DNA of 64,000 nucleotides from Streptomyces sp. NBC_00094 (GTDB lineage: Bacteria > Actinomycetota > Actinomycetes > Streptomycetales > Streptomycetaceae). The translations under genes and the position numbers were made by a program. The notes under the pieces were generated by a model that made no database searches, was not told the DNA's origin, and saw nothing but the letters and a program-made list of their open reading frames with translations. This document shows positions 11,490-20,482 of the stretch, piece by piece; the stretch's first letter is position 1; each line of letters opens with the position of its first letter. The stretch lies in the NCBI RefSeq assembly GCF_026343125.1, contig NZ_JAPEMB010000001.1:2976001-3040000 (forward strand), given 5' to 3'.

Positions 11490-12095
11490 TCAGTCCGTGC
11501 CCGTACCGGAGCCGGTGGCGCGTCGGCGGGAGCTGCGGAAGGCGACCGCCACGGCGGCGATCGCGGCCATGCCGAGGCCGAGCAGGGTGTACGGGGTGCC
11601 GAGGCCGTTCTCGCTCGCGGTCTGGGCGACGCCGGGGGCGGCCGGGGCGGCGAAGGCGGCGGTGCCGCCACCGCCGGCGCGGACCGGGGCGACCGGGCTC
11701 GGGTGGTGGGTCGGCTGGGTCGGCTGGTGGGTCGGCTGCCGGTGCCGGACCTGCACGGTGCCGACGTCCGGGTGGTCGTGGCCGTCACAGGTCACGGTGA
11801 CCTTGTACGTACCGTCCTCGAGTCCGGACTTGATCGTGGTGTCGCCGAACAGCGGGTAGTCCCCGCCGTCCCGGCCGGTGAGCTCCGCGTCGGCGACGAA
11901 CGCCTGGGACTTCGCGGCGCCGGTCGTGCCCTTGCAGCCCTTGACGCGGACGTCGACGTCGGCGCCGGGCGAGGCGGTGGACGGGGTGACGGTGACCTTC
12001 ACCCCGTCGTGGGCGTACGCGCTACCGGCCATGGGTGCCAGTACGAGTACCGCGGCCGCCCCTGCGGCACGGAGAGCAATGGAACCTGAACGCAT
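11490..12095 (-). CDS. Secreted membrane-anchored protein coupled to sortase F
   Basis: The 201-aa protein starts at an ATG with ribosome site ACCAGGAGGT. It has a signal peptide ending AYAHD, then an Ig-like beta domain with two Cys (KGCKG and VTCDGHDH). A His/Thr/Pro-rich linker (QPTHQPTQPTHH) follows, then a C-terminal membrane segment and an Arg tail. The end resembles a sorting signal, but no LPXTG or LAXTG motif is present; the stretch before the helix reads SENGLGTPYTL. It is probably displayed on the surface. Function unknown. Confidence 0.75.
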   Translation of the reverse strand: MRSGSIALRAAGAAAVLVLAPMAGSAYAHDGVKVTVTPSTASPGADVDVRVKGCKGTTGAAKSQAFVADAELTGRDGGDYPLFGDTTIKSGLEDGTYKVTVTCDGHDHPDVGTVQVRHRQPTHQPTQPTHHPSPVAPVRAGGGGTAAFAAPAAPGVAQTASENGLGTPYTLLGLGMAAIAAVAVAFRSSRRRATGSGTGTD

Positions 12096-12156
12096 CGTGA
12101 CCTCCTGGTAATGGCAGGGTCACCCGGATCGGCCCGCTTCGCATCCGCAGGGACGG

Positions 12157-12183
12157 GCGGACAGGACGCCAGGGCCTGTCCGC
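12157..12183 (-). terminator. Hairpin after the HAD-IIA gene
   Basis: Arms GCGGACAGG / CCTGTCCGC lie immediately past the stop of the HAD hydrolase on the minus strand. Confidence 0.6.
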
Positions 12184-12193
12184 CGGACAGGTC

Positions 12194-12973
12194 CTACACG
12201 CGGTCGACGATGTCCGCGATCGAGTCGACGATCTTCGACGGGCGGAACGGGAAGCGGTCGATCTCGGCCTGGCTCGTCAGGCCGGTCAGGACCAGGAAGG
12301 TCTGCATGCCCGCCTCCAGACCGGCCAGGATGTCGGTGTCCATCCGGTCGCCGATCATCGCGCTGGACTCGGAGTGGGCGCCGATCGCGTTGAGGCCGGT
12401 GCGCATCATGAGCGGGTTCGGCTTGCCCGCGAAGTACGGCTCCTTGCCGGTGGCCTTCGTGATGAGCGCGGCGACGGCGCCGGTGGCCGGGAGCGGGCCC
12501 TCGAGCGAGGGGCCGGTCTCGTCGGGGTTGGTGCAGATGAAGCGGGCGCCGGCGTTGATGAGCCGTACGGCCTTGGTCATCGCCTCGAAGGAGTACGTAC
12601 GGGTCTCGCCGAGGACCACGTAGTCGGGGGCGTGGTCGGTGAGGACGTAGCCGATGTCGTGCAGCGCGGTGGTGAGGCCGGCCTCGCCGATGACGTACGC
12701 GGTGCCGCCCGGGCGCTGGTCGTCGAGGAACTTGGCGGTGGCGAGGGCCGAGGTCCAGATGTTCTCGACGGGGACCTCCAGGCCCATGCGGGCGAGGCGG
12801 GCGTGCAGGTCGCGGGCCGTGTACATCGAGTTGTTCGTGAGGACCAGGAAGGGCTTCCCGGTCTCCCGCAGCTTCTTGATGAACGCGTCGGCGCCGGGGA
12901 TCGGGACGCCCTCGTGGATGAGGACGCCGTCCATGTCGGTCAGCCAGGATTCGATCGGCTTGCGCTCTGCCAT
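12194..12973 (-). CDS. HAD-IIA family phosphatase (NagD-like)
   Basis: 259 aa with all HAD motifs: nucleophile pair in LTDMDGVL, Ser/Thr motif LTNNS, Lys in FAGKPNPLM, and acidic motif GDRMDTDI. The large C2 cap is typical of NagD/AraL phosphatases, which dephosphorylate nucleotides or sugar phosphates. The substrate is not predictable. It is monocistronic by appearance, with its own downstream hairpin and another hairpin separating it from the upstream secreted phosphohydrolase gene. Confidence 0.9.
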   Translation of the reverse strand: MAERKPIESWLTDMDGVLIHEGVPIPGADAFIKKLRETGKPFLVLTNNSMYTARDLHARLARMGLEVPVENIWTSALATAKFLDDQRPGGTAYVIGEAGLTTALHDIGYVLTDHAPDYVVLGETRTYSFEAMTKAVRLINAGARFICTNPDETGPSLEGPLPATGAVAALITKATGKEPYFAGKPNPLMMRTGLNAIGAHSESSAMIGDRMDTDILAGLEAGMQTFLVLTGLTSQAEIDRFPFRPSKIVDSIADIVDRV

Positions 12974-13009
12974 GGGTGCGGGACTCCTGCCGTACAGACG
13001 TGCGGTGTG

Positions 13010-13047
13010 CTGGGGGCGCCGCGACAGCGCTGTGGCGACGCCCCCAG
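13010..13047 (-). terminator. Hairpin after the secreted phosphohydrolase gene
   Basis: Arms CTGGGGGCGCC / GGCG-A-CGCCCCCAG lie directly beyond the stop at 13053 on the minus strand. Confidence 0.7.
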
Positions 13048-13052
13048 CCTAA

Positions 13053-14597
13053 TCAGGAAGCCGTGACCTTGACCCCGTCGATCGTCCAGTACCAGTTGTT
13101 GGCGCCGGTGTAGCGGAAGCGGAAGCTCACGCTGGACGTCCCGGCGGGGACGTTCACGGTGAGCGACTGGGGCTGGGAGATCACGTCGGAGGTGTAGCTC
13201 TTGACGACGGTCGGGGTGCCGCCGTTGAAGCTCGCCAGGACCTGGGCGGACTGGCTGCCCTCCTGGCGGTAGAAGGTCGTGAAGTCGAGGGTGGCCTTCG
13301 TGGCGCCCGTGACGCTGTACGCGGGGGTCACGAGGGTCGAGTCGTACGTGCCCGAGAAGGACTTGTCCGCCCACTCGTCGGAGTCGGCGACGGCGAAGAC
13401 GCCGCGGGCGCGGACGTTCAGCTCGCGGGACTGGTCGCGCTGGGAGCGGGACCAGAACTCGTCGGTGGCGAAGGACCAGCCGCGCCACTCGGTCATGCCG
13501 CCGGTGCCCATCGCGTTGTTGATGACGGACCAGCCGCTGGGAGCGGTGTGGGTGAAGCCGAGGATCCCGACCGGGATGCCGGTCTCGTCGACGCGGCCGG
13601 TGAGCGACCCGTACAGGCTGTCGAAGGGGTCGGTGGAGCGCTCCTGGATCGGCTTGCCGTCGAGGCCCCAGGACGCGTCGGGGACGATGCCGAGCTGGTG
13701 GAAGACGGTGGCGGCGACGTCGACGAGCCGGGTGTCGATCGGGCGGGCGCCGGCGGCGATGCCGGGGCCCTGCGCGAGGACGAAGGTACGGCGCTCCTCG
13801 ATGGCGGAGCCGCCGTGGCCGCCGCCGTCGGTGTGGCCGTGGTCGGTGGTGACGATGACCGTCCAGCGCTCGGTGGCGTAGGCCGGGCGGGCCTTGATGG
13901 CGGTGAGGAGCCGGCCGAGGTAGGCGTCCTGGACATCGATGGCGTCGAGGTACTTGCTGGACTGGGCGCCGTAGTTGTGGCCGATCTCGTCGGTCTCGCC
14001 GAAGTAGACGAAGAGGACGTCGGGGTTCTGGTTGCGGAGGATGTCCTCCGTCGCGTCGGTGATCACCAGGTCGTTGACGACGTAGTTGTTGTTGTAGACG
14101 AGCTTGGCGTCGGCGCCGGGGGTGACGGTGCCGTGGCTGTCCAGCTCGGGCCAGTCGACGGCGGCGAAGAGGGAGAGCTCGGGGCGGATCTGGTGCAGTC
14201 GGGCGAGGAAGCCGGGGTACTTGGCGTAGTTCTTGCCGGTGAAGGTGTTGTCCTTCACGCCGTGCTTGTCGGGCCAGACGCCGGTGGAGATGGTGGACCA
14301 GCCGGGGCCGGAGGAGGTCGCGGCCATCGGGTTGGCGTAGAGCAGCGAGCGGCCGAACGTGCCGTTCGTCATCAGGGACTTGAGGTTCGGGGCCTTGGCG
14401 GCGTCGATCCTGTCGTACCGCAGGCCGTCCATGCCGACGACGAGCACCTTGTCCTTGCTGGTGCCGTTGGGAAGCGTGGGCGCGGCGGTGGTGGCCGCGT
14501 GGGCGGCGGGGGCGGTGAGCGCGCCGGCGGCGGCGACGGCCGCGGTGGCGCCTGCGGCGGCGAGCACGGTGCGGCGGGAGATGCCGGTGATCGGCAT
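13053..14597 (-). CDS. Tat-exported alkaline-phosphatase-superfamily phosphohydrolase
   Basis: 514 aa from the ATG at 14597 (ribosome site GGAGG). A Tat leader SRRTVLAAAG opens the protein. The catalytic domain (about 45-330) follows the type I phosphodiesterase/nucleotide pyrophosphatase pattern. It shows metal Asp in VVGMDGL, a nucleophilic Ser in SSGPGWST, metal ligands in FGETDEIGH and TTDHGHTDGGGHGG. The last 180 residues form a beta-rich domain ending KVTAS. It should hydrolyse phosphate mono- or diesters outside the cell. It lies just downstream of the aminophosphonate operon, and its upstream region carries the same 21-bp motif, suggesting one regulon. Confidence 0.88.
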   Translation of the reverse strand: MPITGISRRTVLAAAGATAAVAAAGALTAPAAHAATTAAPTLPNGTSKDKVLVVGMDGLRYDRIDAAKAPNLKSLMTNGTFGRSLLYANPMAATSSGPGWSTISTGVWPDKHGVKDNTFTGKNYAKYPGFLARLHQIRPELSLFAAVDWPELDSHGTVTPGADAKLVYNNNYVVNDLVITDATEDILRNQNPDVLFVYFGETDEIGHNYGAQSSKYLDAIDVQDAYLGRLLTAIKARPAYATERWTVIVTTDHGHTDGGGHGGSAIEERRTFVLAQGPGIAAGARPIDTRLVDVAATVFHQLGIVPDASWGLDGKPIQERSTDPFDSLYGSLTGRVDETGIPVGILGFTHTAPSGWSVINNAMGTGGMTEWRGWSFATDEFWSRSQRDQSRELNVRARGVFAVADSDEWADKSFSGTYDSTLVTPAYSVTGATKATLDFTTFYRQEGSQSAQVLASFNGGTPTVVKSYTSDVISQPQSLTVNVPAGTSSVSFRFRYTGANNWYWTIDGVKVTAS

Positions 14598-14642
14598 GTC
14601 GGAGTCCTCCGTCAGAAGGTCGATGGGGGGTGCGAACGCACG

Positions 14643-14672
14643 CCAACGCCCCTGATTTCTCAGGGGCGTTGG
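14643..14672 (-). terminator. Terminator of the aminophosphonate operon
   Basis: Perfect arms CCAACGCCCCTGA / TCAGGGGCGTTGG around a 4-nt loop lie between the substrate-binding-protein gene and the phosphohydrolase start. In the phosphohydrolase transcript it would lie in the 5' leader, so it could also act as an attenuator. Confidence 0.65.
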
Positions 14673-14677
14673 TTCGT

Positions 14678-14698
14678 ACCCGTTATCTTTCCGCGATC
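14678..14698. promoter_or_regulatory. 21-bp motif, copy 1 (upstream of the phosphohydrolase)
   Basis: ACCCGTTATCTTTCCGCGATC is 18/21 identical to the copy at 20483-20503. It sits 81 nt before the phosphohydrolase start, almost the same distance as the second copy from its gene. It is a candidate shared promoter/operator. Confidence 0.55.
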
Positions 14699-14737
14699 TG
14701 CGGAGGCTTTCCAGGGTCGTGCGGTGAACTCTTGGCT

Positions 14738-14758
14738 GCCGATCGGCTGCCGATCGGC
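14738..14758. repeat. Duplicated palindrome after the binding-protein gene
   Basis: GCCGATCGGC occurs twice with one base between, seven bases past the stop at 14765 on the minus strand. It could be an RNA stabiliser or an early terminator. Confidence 0.5.
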
Positions 14759-14764
14759 TACCTG

Positions 14765-15823
14765 TCAGCTGCCGGTCGCGGACTTCCACGCGTCGACGTA
14801 CGTCGTGAGGTTCTTGTCGACGTCGGCCCAGTCCGGCTCGAAGATCTCGACGCCCTCCAGGAGCTTCGCGAGCTCGATCGCGTTCGCGTCGGTGGGCTTG
14901 ACGTCCTTGCGGGCCGGGAAGCCGCCGCCGATCGCGCTGACCTCGCGCTGGGCGCCCTCGCTCAGCATGAAGTCGAGGAGCTTCTTGCCGTTCTCGCCGT
15001 GCGGGGCCTTGTCGACCAGTCCTGCGGCGTACGGCAGGGCGAAGGTGGTCGGCTTGCCGTCACCCTTGGCCGGGAACCAGATGCCGAGGTTCGGCATGGA
15101 CCGGGCCTGGGCGAAGTTCATCTGGACGTCGCCGTTGGCGACGAGCAGTTCGCCCTTGTCGACCTTCGGGGCGAGCTTGGAGGTGGAGGAGGACGGGCCG
15201 ACGTTGTTGGCCTGGAGCTTCTTCAGGTACTCCATGGCCGGCTCCTGGCCGCCGAAGTCGTGCATGGCCTTGATGAGGACGGCGGTGCCGTCGCCCGCGA
15301 CGCCGGGGGTCGAGTACTGGAGCTTGTTCTTGTACTTCGCGTCGAGCAGCTCCTCCCAGCTCTTGGGGGCGGCCGGCAGCTCCTTCTTGTTGTGGATGAA
15401 GCCGAAGTAGTTGTTGACGACCGAGGTCCACTTGCCGTCGCCGGACTTGTCGCCGCCGCCGACCTGGTCGGCGCCCTTGGGCTCGTACGACTGGAGCAGG
15501 CCCTTGGAGTCGGCCTGCTGGATGAAGGGCGGCAGGGTCACGATGACGTCGGCCTGGGTGTTGGTCTTCTCCCGGAGGGCGCGCTGCACCATCTCGCCGG
15601 AGCCGCCCTCGACGTACTCGACCTTGATGCCGGTCTGCTTCTCGAAGTCCTTGAAGACCTTGTCGTACCAGCCGTCGCCCGCCTCGCCCTTGAGGCCGTC
15701 GGCGCTGTAGACGGTGACGGTCTTCTCGTCGGAGGCGGCCGAGGAGCCGCCACAGGCGGTGAGGGTGGAGGCGAGGGCGAGGGCGCCGGTGACAGCGGCT
15801 ATCGGCTTGGCGTACGTACGCAT
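14765..15823 (-). CDS. Aminophosphonate ABC transporter, substrate-binding lipoprotein
   Basis: 352 aa with lipobox LTACG, so the mature protein is lipid-anchored outside the membrane. The body fits iron/AEP-type periplasmic binding proteins (TVTVYSADGL start, GDGTAVLIKAMHDFGG, ISAIGGGFPARKDVKP end). It is the last gene of the minus-strand unit with two permeases, an ATPase, a phosphonatase-like HAD and an FAD oxidase. That context, more than its own sequence, makes 2-aminoethylphosphonate or a relative the likely ligand. Termination is at the hairpin at 14643-14672. Confidence 0.85.
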   Translation of the reverse strand: MRTYAKPIAAVTGALALASTLTACGGSSAASDEKTVTVYSADGLKGEAGDGWYDKVFKDFEKQTGIKVEYVEGGSGEMVQRALREKTNTQADVIVTLPPFIQQADSKGLLQSYEPKGADQVGGGDKSGDGKWTSVVNNYFGFIHNKKELPAAPKSWEELLDAKYKNKLQYSTPGVAGDGTAVLIKAMHDFGGQEPAMEYLKKLQANNVGPSSSTSKLAPKVDKGELLVANGDVQMNFAQARSMPNLGIWFPAKGDGKPTTFALPYAAGLVDKAPHGENGKKLLDFMLSEGAQREVSAIGGGFPARKDVKPTDANAIELAKLLEGVEIFEPDWADVDKNLTTYVDAWKSATGS

Positions 15824-15890
15824 GACGTCGTTCTCTCCTGGTGACGGGCGTGGCTGGGCAGGCGGGACCAGCGGGACTGGACGGGCGTGA

Positions 15891-16688
15891 CTAGCGGAAG
15901 GAGGCTCTGGTACGGATACGGGAGACGGCGAGCAGGGCCAGCAGGGTCGCGGCCATGAGGACCACGGCGAGCGCCGAACCGGTGAAGAGCGAACCCCGGT
16001 CGGTGGCCGTGAAGATGCGCACCGGAAGCGGCAGCCAGTCCGGCGGGTAGAGCATCATCGTGGCGCTCAACTCGCCCATGGACAGGGCGAAGCAGAGCCC
16101 GGCGGCGGCGTTCAGGGACGGCAGCAGGAGCGGCAGCCGCACCCGGAGCAGGACGTACGAGGGGCGGGCGCCGAGGCTGGCCGCCGCCTGCTCGTACATC
16201 GGGTCGAGGCGGCGGATCGCGGCCGAGACCGACTGGTGCGCGAAGGCGGTAACGAGGACCGTGTGCGCGAGGATCACGATCCAGCGGGTGCCGTTGAGGA
16301 GCACCGGCGGCTGCGAGAAGGCGACGAGGACGGCGAGTCCGACGACCACCGACGGTACGGCGACCGGCAGCATGAACAGCGCGTCGAGGACCCGGCGGCC
16401 CCGCTTGCCCATCGCGGCGGCGGCGAGCGCCGCCCAGGTGCCCAGGGTCAGCGCGATCAGGCTCGCGGTGACGGCGGTGACCAGGCTGGTGGTGAGTGCC
16501 TGGAGGGACTCCCCGCGCACGGCCGCCGTGTAGTGGGCGGTGGTGGGGCCGGAGGGGAACGCTCCGGACCAGTGGGTGGAGAAGGAGGCGGCGACGATGA
16601 CGAGGAGCGGGAGGGCGAAGAGCGGGACGAAGAGGACCGCGAACAGCGCCCACGCCGTCCACCTGCCCGTACGGCTATGCACCAGCAC
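15891..16688 (-). CDS. Aminophosphonate ABC transporter permease 2
   Basis: 265 aa with about six membrane helices and the cytoplasmic EAA loop (YEQAAASLGARPSYVLLRVRL), the ATPase docking site of importer permeases. Its start overlaps the end of the other permease by 14 nt. It forms the membrane channel with that protein. Confidence 0.88.
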   Translation of the reverse strand: MLVHSRTGRWTAWALFAVLFVPLFALPLLVIVAASFSTHWSGAFPSGPTTAHYTAAVRGESLQALTTSLVTAVTASLIALTLGTWAALAAAAMGKRGRRVLDALFMLPVAVPSVVVGLAVLVAFSQPPVLLNGTRWIVILAHTVLVTAFAHQSVSAAIRRLDPMYEQAAASLGARPSYVLLRVRLPLLLPSLNAAAGLCFALSMGELSATMMLYPPDWLPLPVRIFTATDRGSLFTGSALAVVLMAATLLALLAVSRIRTRASFR

Positions 16689-17541
16689 GGCGGCTCACCC
16701 CCCGGTAGAGGACGTAGAGGCCCACGGAGAGCGCGACGTTGACGACGGCGACGACGCAGGCGCCGGCGTAGTCGGATTCGAGGATCGCCTTGCCGTAGAC
16801 GAGCATCGGGAGGGTGGTGACGCCCTTGGCGCCGGTGAAGAGGACGATCCCGAACTCGTTGAGGCACATGACGAGGACGAGGCTGCCGCCGGCGGCGAGC
16901 GCGGGCAGCGCCTCGGGGAGGATCACCTGCCGGACGATCCGCAGGGGCCGCGCCCCGAGGGAGGACGCCACCTCCAGCTGGGCGGTCTCCAGCTGCGAGA
17001 ACGCGGCGAGGAGCGGGCGCATCACGAAGGGCGTGAAGTACGTGATCTCGGCGAGGAGGACGCCCCACGGGGTGGTCAGGAAGTGGAACGGGCCGCTCGC
17101 GTCGCCGGTGACGTCCGTCCACACCCCGTTGGCCATGCCGACCGTGCCGTAGAGGAAGAGCAGGGCGAGCGTGATCAGGAAGGACGGGAAGGAGAGGAAG
17201 ACGTCGATGAACTTCGCGACGGCCCTCCCGCCGGGGAAGGGGACGAAGGCGATCACGAGCGCCAGGGCGAAGCCGAGGACGAGACAGCCGGCCGTGGAGG
17301 CGACGGCGAGCCACACGGTGGTGACGAGGGCCTCGCGGAAGGACGTGGAGGCCAGGACGTCGGCGTAGGCGCCGGGAGCGAGGGACTCCTGGACGACCAG
17401 CGCGAGGGGGTAGAGGAAGACGAGCGCGAGGACGGCGACGGGCGGCAGTGCCCAGACCCAGGCGGGGACCGAGCGCGACGCCCGCGCCCCGGGCGTCGCC
17501 GGGGCGGCCACGGCCACCGCGCCGGGAGAGGCGCTAGCCAT
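16675..17541 (-). CDS. Aminophosphonate ABC transporter permease 1
   Basis: 288 aa. An Ala/Pro-rich cytoplasmic start is followed by about six membrane helices and an EAA loop (LEVASSLGARPLRIVRQVILPEALP). Its start overlaps the ATPase stop by 8 nt, so translation is coupled. It is the partner of permease 2 in a binding-protein-dependent importer. Confidence 0.88.
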   Translation of the reverse strand: MASASPGAVAVAAPATPGARASRSVPAWVWALPPVAVLALVFLYPLALVVQESLAPGAYADVLASTSFREALVTTVWLAVASTAGCLVLGFALALVIAFVPFPGGRAVAKFIDVFLSFPSFLITLALLFLYGTVGMANGVWTDVTGDASGPFHFLTTPWGVLLAEITYFTPFVMRPLLAAFSQLETAQLEVASSLGARPLRIVRQVILPEALPALAAGGSLVLVMCLNEFGIVLFTGAKGVTTLPMLVYGKAILESDYAGACVVAVVNVALSVGLYVLYRGVSRRAGA

Positions 17542-18586
17542 CGGTCACCCCCGCGCCGAGCAGCACCGCGTCCTCCGGGGCGAAGTGGAGCGTGACCTCG
17601 GTGCCGAGCGCCGGGGTCTCCCGGAGCTCACGGACGTCCGCCTTCACGCGATGGCCGCCGATCTCGACGTACAGGCGGTGGGTGGAGCCGCGCCACTGGA
17701 CCTCGGCGATACGGCCCCGCAGCGCGTTCGGGCCGTCGCCGAGGCCGACGAGGTGCGGGCGGACGCAGAGCGTGGCGCTCGCGCCCGGGGCCACCCCGTC
17801 CGTGGGGACCTTCAGCCCGGCGCCCGCGAAGGCGACCTCGTCCGCGCCGACGGTCACCGGCAGCAGGTTCGCGTTGCCGACGAACGACGCCGTGAACTCC
17901 GTACGCGGGCGGCGGTAGAGGTCCTGCGGGGTGCCGCAGTCCTGGAGGCGGGCCTTGTCCATGACGGCGATCCGGTCGGCGAGGGTGAGCGCCTCGACCT
18001 GGTCGTGGGTGACGTACAGGATCGACACGTCCGGCAACTCACGGTGCAGACGGGCCAGTTCGGCCAGCATTCCGGAGCGGAGCTGTGCGTCGAGCGCGGA
18101 GAGGGGCTCGTCGAGGAGGAGGACGCGCGGCCGGATCGCGAGGGCCCGGGCGATGGCGACGCGCTGCTGCTGCCCGCCGGAGAGCTCACGCGGGTAGCGG
18201 CGCGCGTACGCGGCCATGCCCGTCATCTCCAGGGCCTCGGCGACGCGGCCCGGGATCTCGGCCTTGGCCGTCTTCTGCGCCTTGAGGCCGAAGGCGACGT
18301 TGGCGTCGACCCGCAGGTGCGGGAAGAGGGCGTACTGCTGGACGACCATGCCGATGCCCCGCTTGTACGGCGGGAGTCCGGTGACGTCCTCTCCGCCGAT
18401 CAACACCCGCCCGGAGACCGGCCGGACGAACCCGGCGACGGCCCGCAGCGCGGTCGTCTTGCCGGAGCCGGAGGGCCCGAGGAGGGCCATGACCTCGCCG
18501 GGCTCGACGGTCAGGTCGAGGTCGTCGAGGACGGTGGTCCGGCCGTACGCGACGGACACCCCGTCGAAGCGGATGCCGCTGCTCAT
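17534..18586 (-). CDS. Aminophosphonate ABC transporter ATP-binding protein
   Basis: 350 aa with Walker A GPSGSGKTT (about 37-45), signature LSGGQQQR, Walker B VLLLDEP and the switch His in YVTHDQ. A C-terminal TOBE-like domain (about 270-345) is present, as in PotA/PhnT importers. It powers uptake by the two permeases encoded downstream. The ATG overlaps the TGA of the HAD gene by 4 nt. Confidence 0.92.
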   Translation of the reverse strand: MSSGIRFDGVSVAYGRTTVLDDLDLTVEPGEVMALLGPSGSGKTTALRAVAGFVRPVSGRVLIGGEDVTGLPPYKRGIGMVVQQYALFPHLRVDANVAFGLKAQKTAKAEIPGRVAEALEMTGMAAYARRYPRELSGGQQQRVAIARALAIRPRVLLLDEPLSALDAQLRSGMLAELARLHRELPDVSILYVTHDQVEALTLADRIAVMDKARLQDCGTPQDLYRRPRTEFTASFVGNANLLPVTVGADEVAFAGAGLKVPTDGVAPGASATLCVRPHLVGLGDGPNALRGRIAEVQWRGSTHRLYVEIGGHRVKADVRELRETPALGTEVTLHFAPEDAVLLGAGVTDG

Positions 18587-19281
18587 GTCTCCAGCTCCCC
18601 GAGCAGCGAGGGGAGTTCGGCGATCGAGGCGAGGACGTGGGTGGCGCCGTGCTCCACGAGCGCGGGCTCGCCGTGGGCGCCGGTCAGGACGCCCGCGACG
18701 ATCCCGGCGCCCGCGCGGGAGCCGCTGAGCATGTCGTACGAGGTGTCGCCCGCGACCGCGATCCGGCGGACGTCGTCGACGGCGCCCGTACGGAGGAGGG
18801 CCGCGAGGACCATGTCCGGGTAGGGGCGGCCCCGGCCGCCCGCGTCGGCCGGGCAGAGGGTCAGCTCGACGAGGCCGCGCCAGCCGAGGGCGTCGAGGAT
18901 GGCGTCCTGGGTGACCCGGGCGAAGCCGGTGGTGAGGACGACGGTCCTGCCCTGGGCCTTCAGCGTGGCGACGGCCTCGGCGGCGCCGGGGACCGGTGCG
19001 ATCAGGCCACCGGCGACCAGCTCTCCGTACGCCTCCTCGAAGGCCACGTTGGCCTGCCGGGCGCGGGTCTCGTCGCCGCCGAAGAGGTGCCGGAAGACGG
19101 AGATCTTGGACTCGCCCATGGTGGCGCGGACGTAGTCGATCATCGTGGCGGGGTCCTCGCCGAGGCGCTCGGCGGCGGCGGTGAACGCCTGCTCCACGAG
19201 GCCGCCGTCGGCGACGGTCGTCCCGGCCATGTCGAGGACGACGAGGTCGTACTTCTTCGGGTTCTCGGTCACGGCGTTCAC
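18583..19281 (-). CDS. Phosphonatase-like HAD hydrolase
   Basis: 232 aa from the GTG at 19281, which shares GTGA with the stop of the FAD oxidase gene. HAD motifs are nucleophile Asp17 in VVLDMAGTT, LTTGF, and acidic GDTSYDM. The cap carries M55-G-E-S-K59, matching the Met and Schiff-base Lys of true phosphonoacetaldehyde hydrolase (PhnX, M-G-x-x-K). It therefore keeps the residues needed to cleave the C-P bond of a phosphono-aldehyde. It fits the phosphonatase-like family known to sit beside this type of FAD oxidase. The exact substrate, phosphonoacetaldehyde or a hydroxylated analogue, is open. Confidence 0.88.
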   Translation of the reverse strand: MNAVTENPKKYDLVVLDMAGTTVADGGLVEQAFTAAAERLGEDPATMIDYVRATMGESKISVFRHLFGGDETRARQANVAFEEAYGELVAGGLIAPVPGAAEAVATLKAQGRTVVLTTGFARVTQDAILDALGWRGLVELTLCPADAGGRGRPYPDMVLAALLRTGAVDDVRRIAVAGDTSYDMLSGSRAGAGIVAGVLTGAHGEPALVEHGATHVLASIAELPSLLGELET

Positions 19282-20399
19282 CAGCCCAGTTCGTTCGCGG
19301 TCGTCTCGGCGATGGCGGGCGAGCAGGTCATCCCGCGCCCGCCGGGCCCGGTCACCAGGTGCACGCCGTCGCCGACCTCCTGGCGGTGCACGACCCTGGT
19401 GGTGTCGACGCACTGCGCGTACACCCCGGCCCAGCGGCGCCTGATCTTCGGCAGCGGCCGGCCGAGGAAGGACTCGACGACACGGGTGAGGTGCTCGTAC
19501 GGGTCTTCGAGGGTGTCGAAGGCGAAGGGGTGCTCGTACTCGTGGGTGTCGCCGATGGTCAGTCCGCCGTCGAGCCGCTGCACCATGAGGAGCTGCATCT
19601 TGTGGGCGGCGGCGGTCGGGTCCTGCGGCTGCCCGGCGGCGAGGGCGTCGAGCGCTTCGGAGGCGTACGCCGGGTAGTAGCGGAAGGAGTCCGCGTCGGC
19701 GACGGAGGTGGTGAGCGGCTCACCCAGGGGCTCGGTCTGCATCATCTGGAGCCGGACCCGGCGGACGGGTATCTCGCCGGCGATCTCACGGACGAGGCCG
19801 GAGAGCCAGGCGCCGGTGCACAGCACGACGGCGTCGCCGGTGTGCGTCTCGCCCCGGTCGTCGCGGACGGCACCTCTGCCCACCACGTCCCGGACCTCGC
19901 GGTTCGGCAGGAAGGTATACCGGCCGGTGGCCAGCAGGGCCTCCCGGAGCGCGAGTTGGGCGAGGCGCGGCTCGACGGCGGCGTCCCGCTCGCACCAGAG
20001 CGCGGCCTCGAACGCCCCGCGCAGGGCGGGGTTGACCGCGCGGGCCTCGGCGGCCGTCAGCAGCTTGTAGCCGCGGGCGGCGGCGTCGGGCCGGGCCAGG
20101 GCCGCCTCGGCGACGGCCAGTTCCAGCGCGTTGCGCACGGGGGTGAGGGAGCCGATGGCCCGGAAGCCGAGCCCGGGGACGCGGGCCCCGATGCCCTCCC
20201 ACAGTTCGCGGGCGCGCAGGGCGGTGTCGAGCTCCTCCCCGCCGGCGCGACCGCTCACCCAGATCTGGCCGAAGTTGCGGAGGGAGGCTCCGCGCGCCTC
20301 GGCCTCGCGCTCGATGTGTACGACCTCATGGCCGCGTTCCACTGCGTGCCAGGCGTGCATGGTTCCCACCACGCCGGCTCCTACGACGATCACCTTCAT
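19278..20399 (-). CDS. FAD-dependent aminophosphonate oxidase (TIGR03364-type)
   Basis: 373 aa with an N-terminal dinucleotide-binding motif VVGAGVVGTMHAWHAVERGHE and the DAO fold, ending in a second FAD contact (TGPGGRGMTCSPAIAE). This family is recurrently found beside phosphonatase-like hydrolases and phosphonate transporters. It is thought to oxidatively deaminate or demethylate an aminophosphonate to the aldehyde. Here it is first in the operon and its stop overlaps the HAD start, so oxidase and phosphonatase are probably consecutive steps. No PhnW transaminase is present in the window. No good ribosome site precedes the ATG. Confidence 0.85.
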   Translation of the reverse strand: MKVIVVGAGVVGTMHAWHAVERGHEVVHIEREAEARGASLRNFGQIWVSGRAGGEELDTALRARELWEGIGARVPGLGFRAIGSLTPVRNALELAVAEAALARPDAAARGYKLLTAAEARAVNPALRGAFEAALWCERDAAVEPRLAQLALREALLATGRYTFLPNREVRDVVGRGAVRDDRGETHTGDAVVLCTGAWLSGLVREIAGEIPVRRVRLQMMQTEPLGEPLTTSVADADSFRYYPAYASEALDALAAGQPQDPTAAAHKMQLLMVQRLDGGLTIGDTHEYEHPFAFDTLEDPYEHLTRVVESFLGRPLPKIRRRWAGVYAQCVDTTRVVHRQEVGDGVHLVTGPGGRGMTCSPAIAETTANELGW

Positions 20400-20482
20400 G
20401 GCCGAAACGGTCGTGGGGGCGGGTTGCCTGGGCGGATCCGGCGGGCAACGGGACGGTGAACGGCCCGACAAGCTTGGACCAG

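Noticed and set aside
12194..12973. HAD-IIA protein as part of the GlcNAc (nag) system because of the NagD name
   Set aside because: No DasR site upstream and no sugar genes adjacent; NagD-like proteins act on many phosphates.
13053..14597. Phosphohydrolase as a phosphonoacetate hydrolase (PhnA)
   Set aside because: It has a Tat leader and a C-terminal beta domain and would act outside the cell; only the superfamily fold is shared.
14723..20461. GTTCACC heptamers on the minus strand at 14723-14729 and 20455-20461, possible PHO boxes
   Set aside because: A PHO box needs two 11-nt-spaced repeats. The second units here are poor, or spaced 12, and their positions differ relative to the shared motif.
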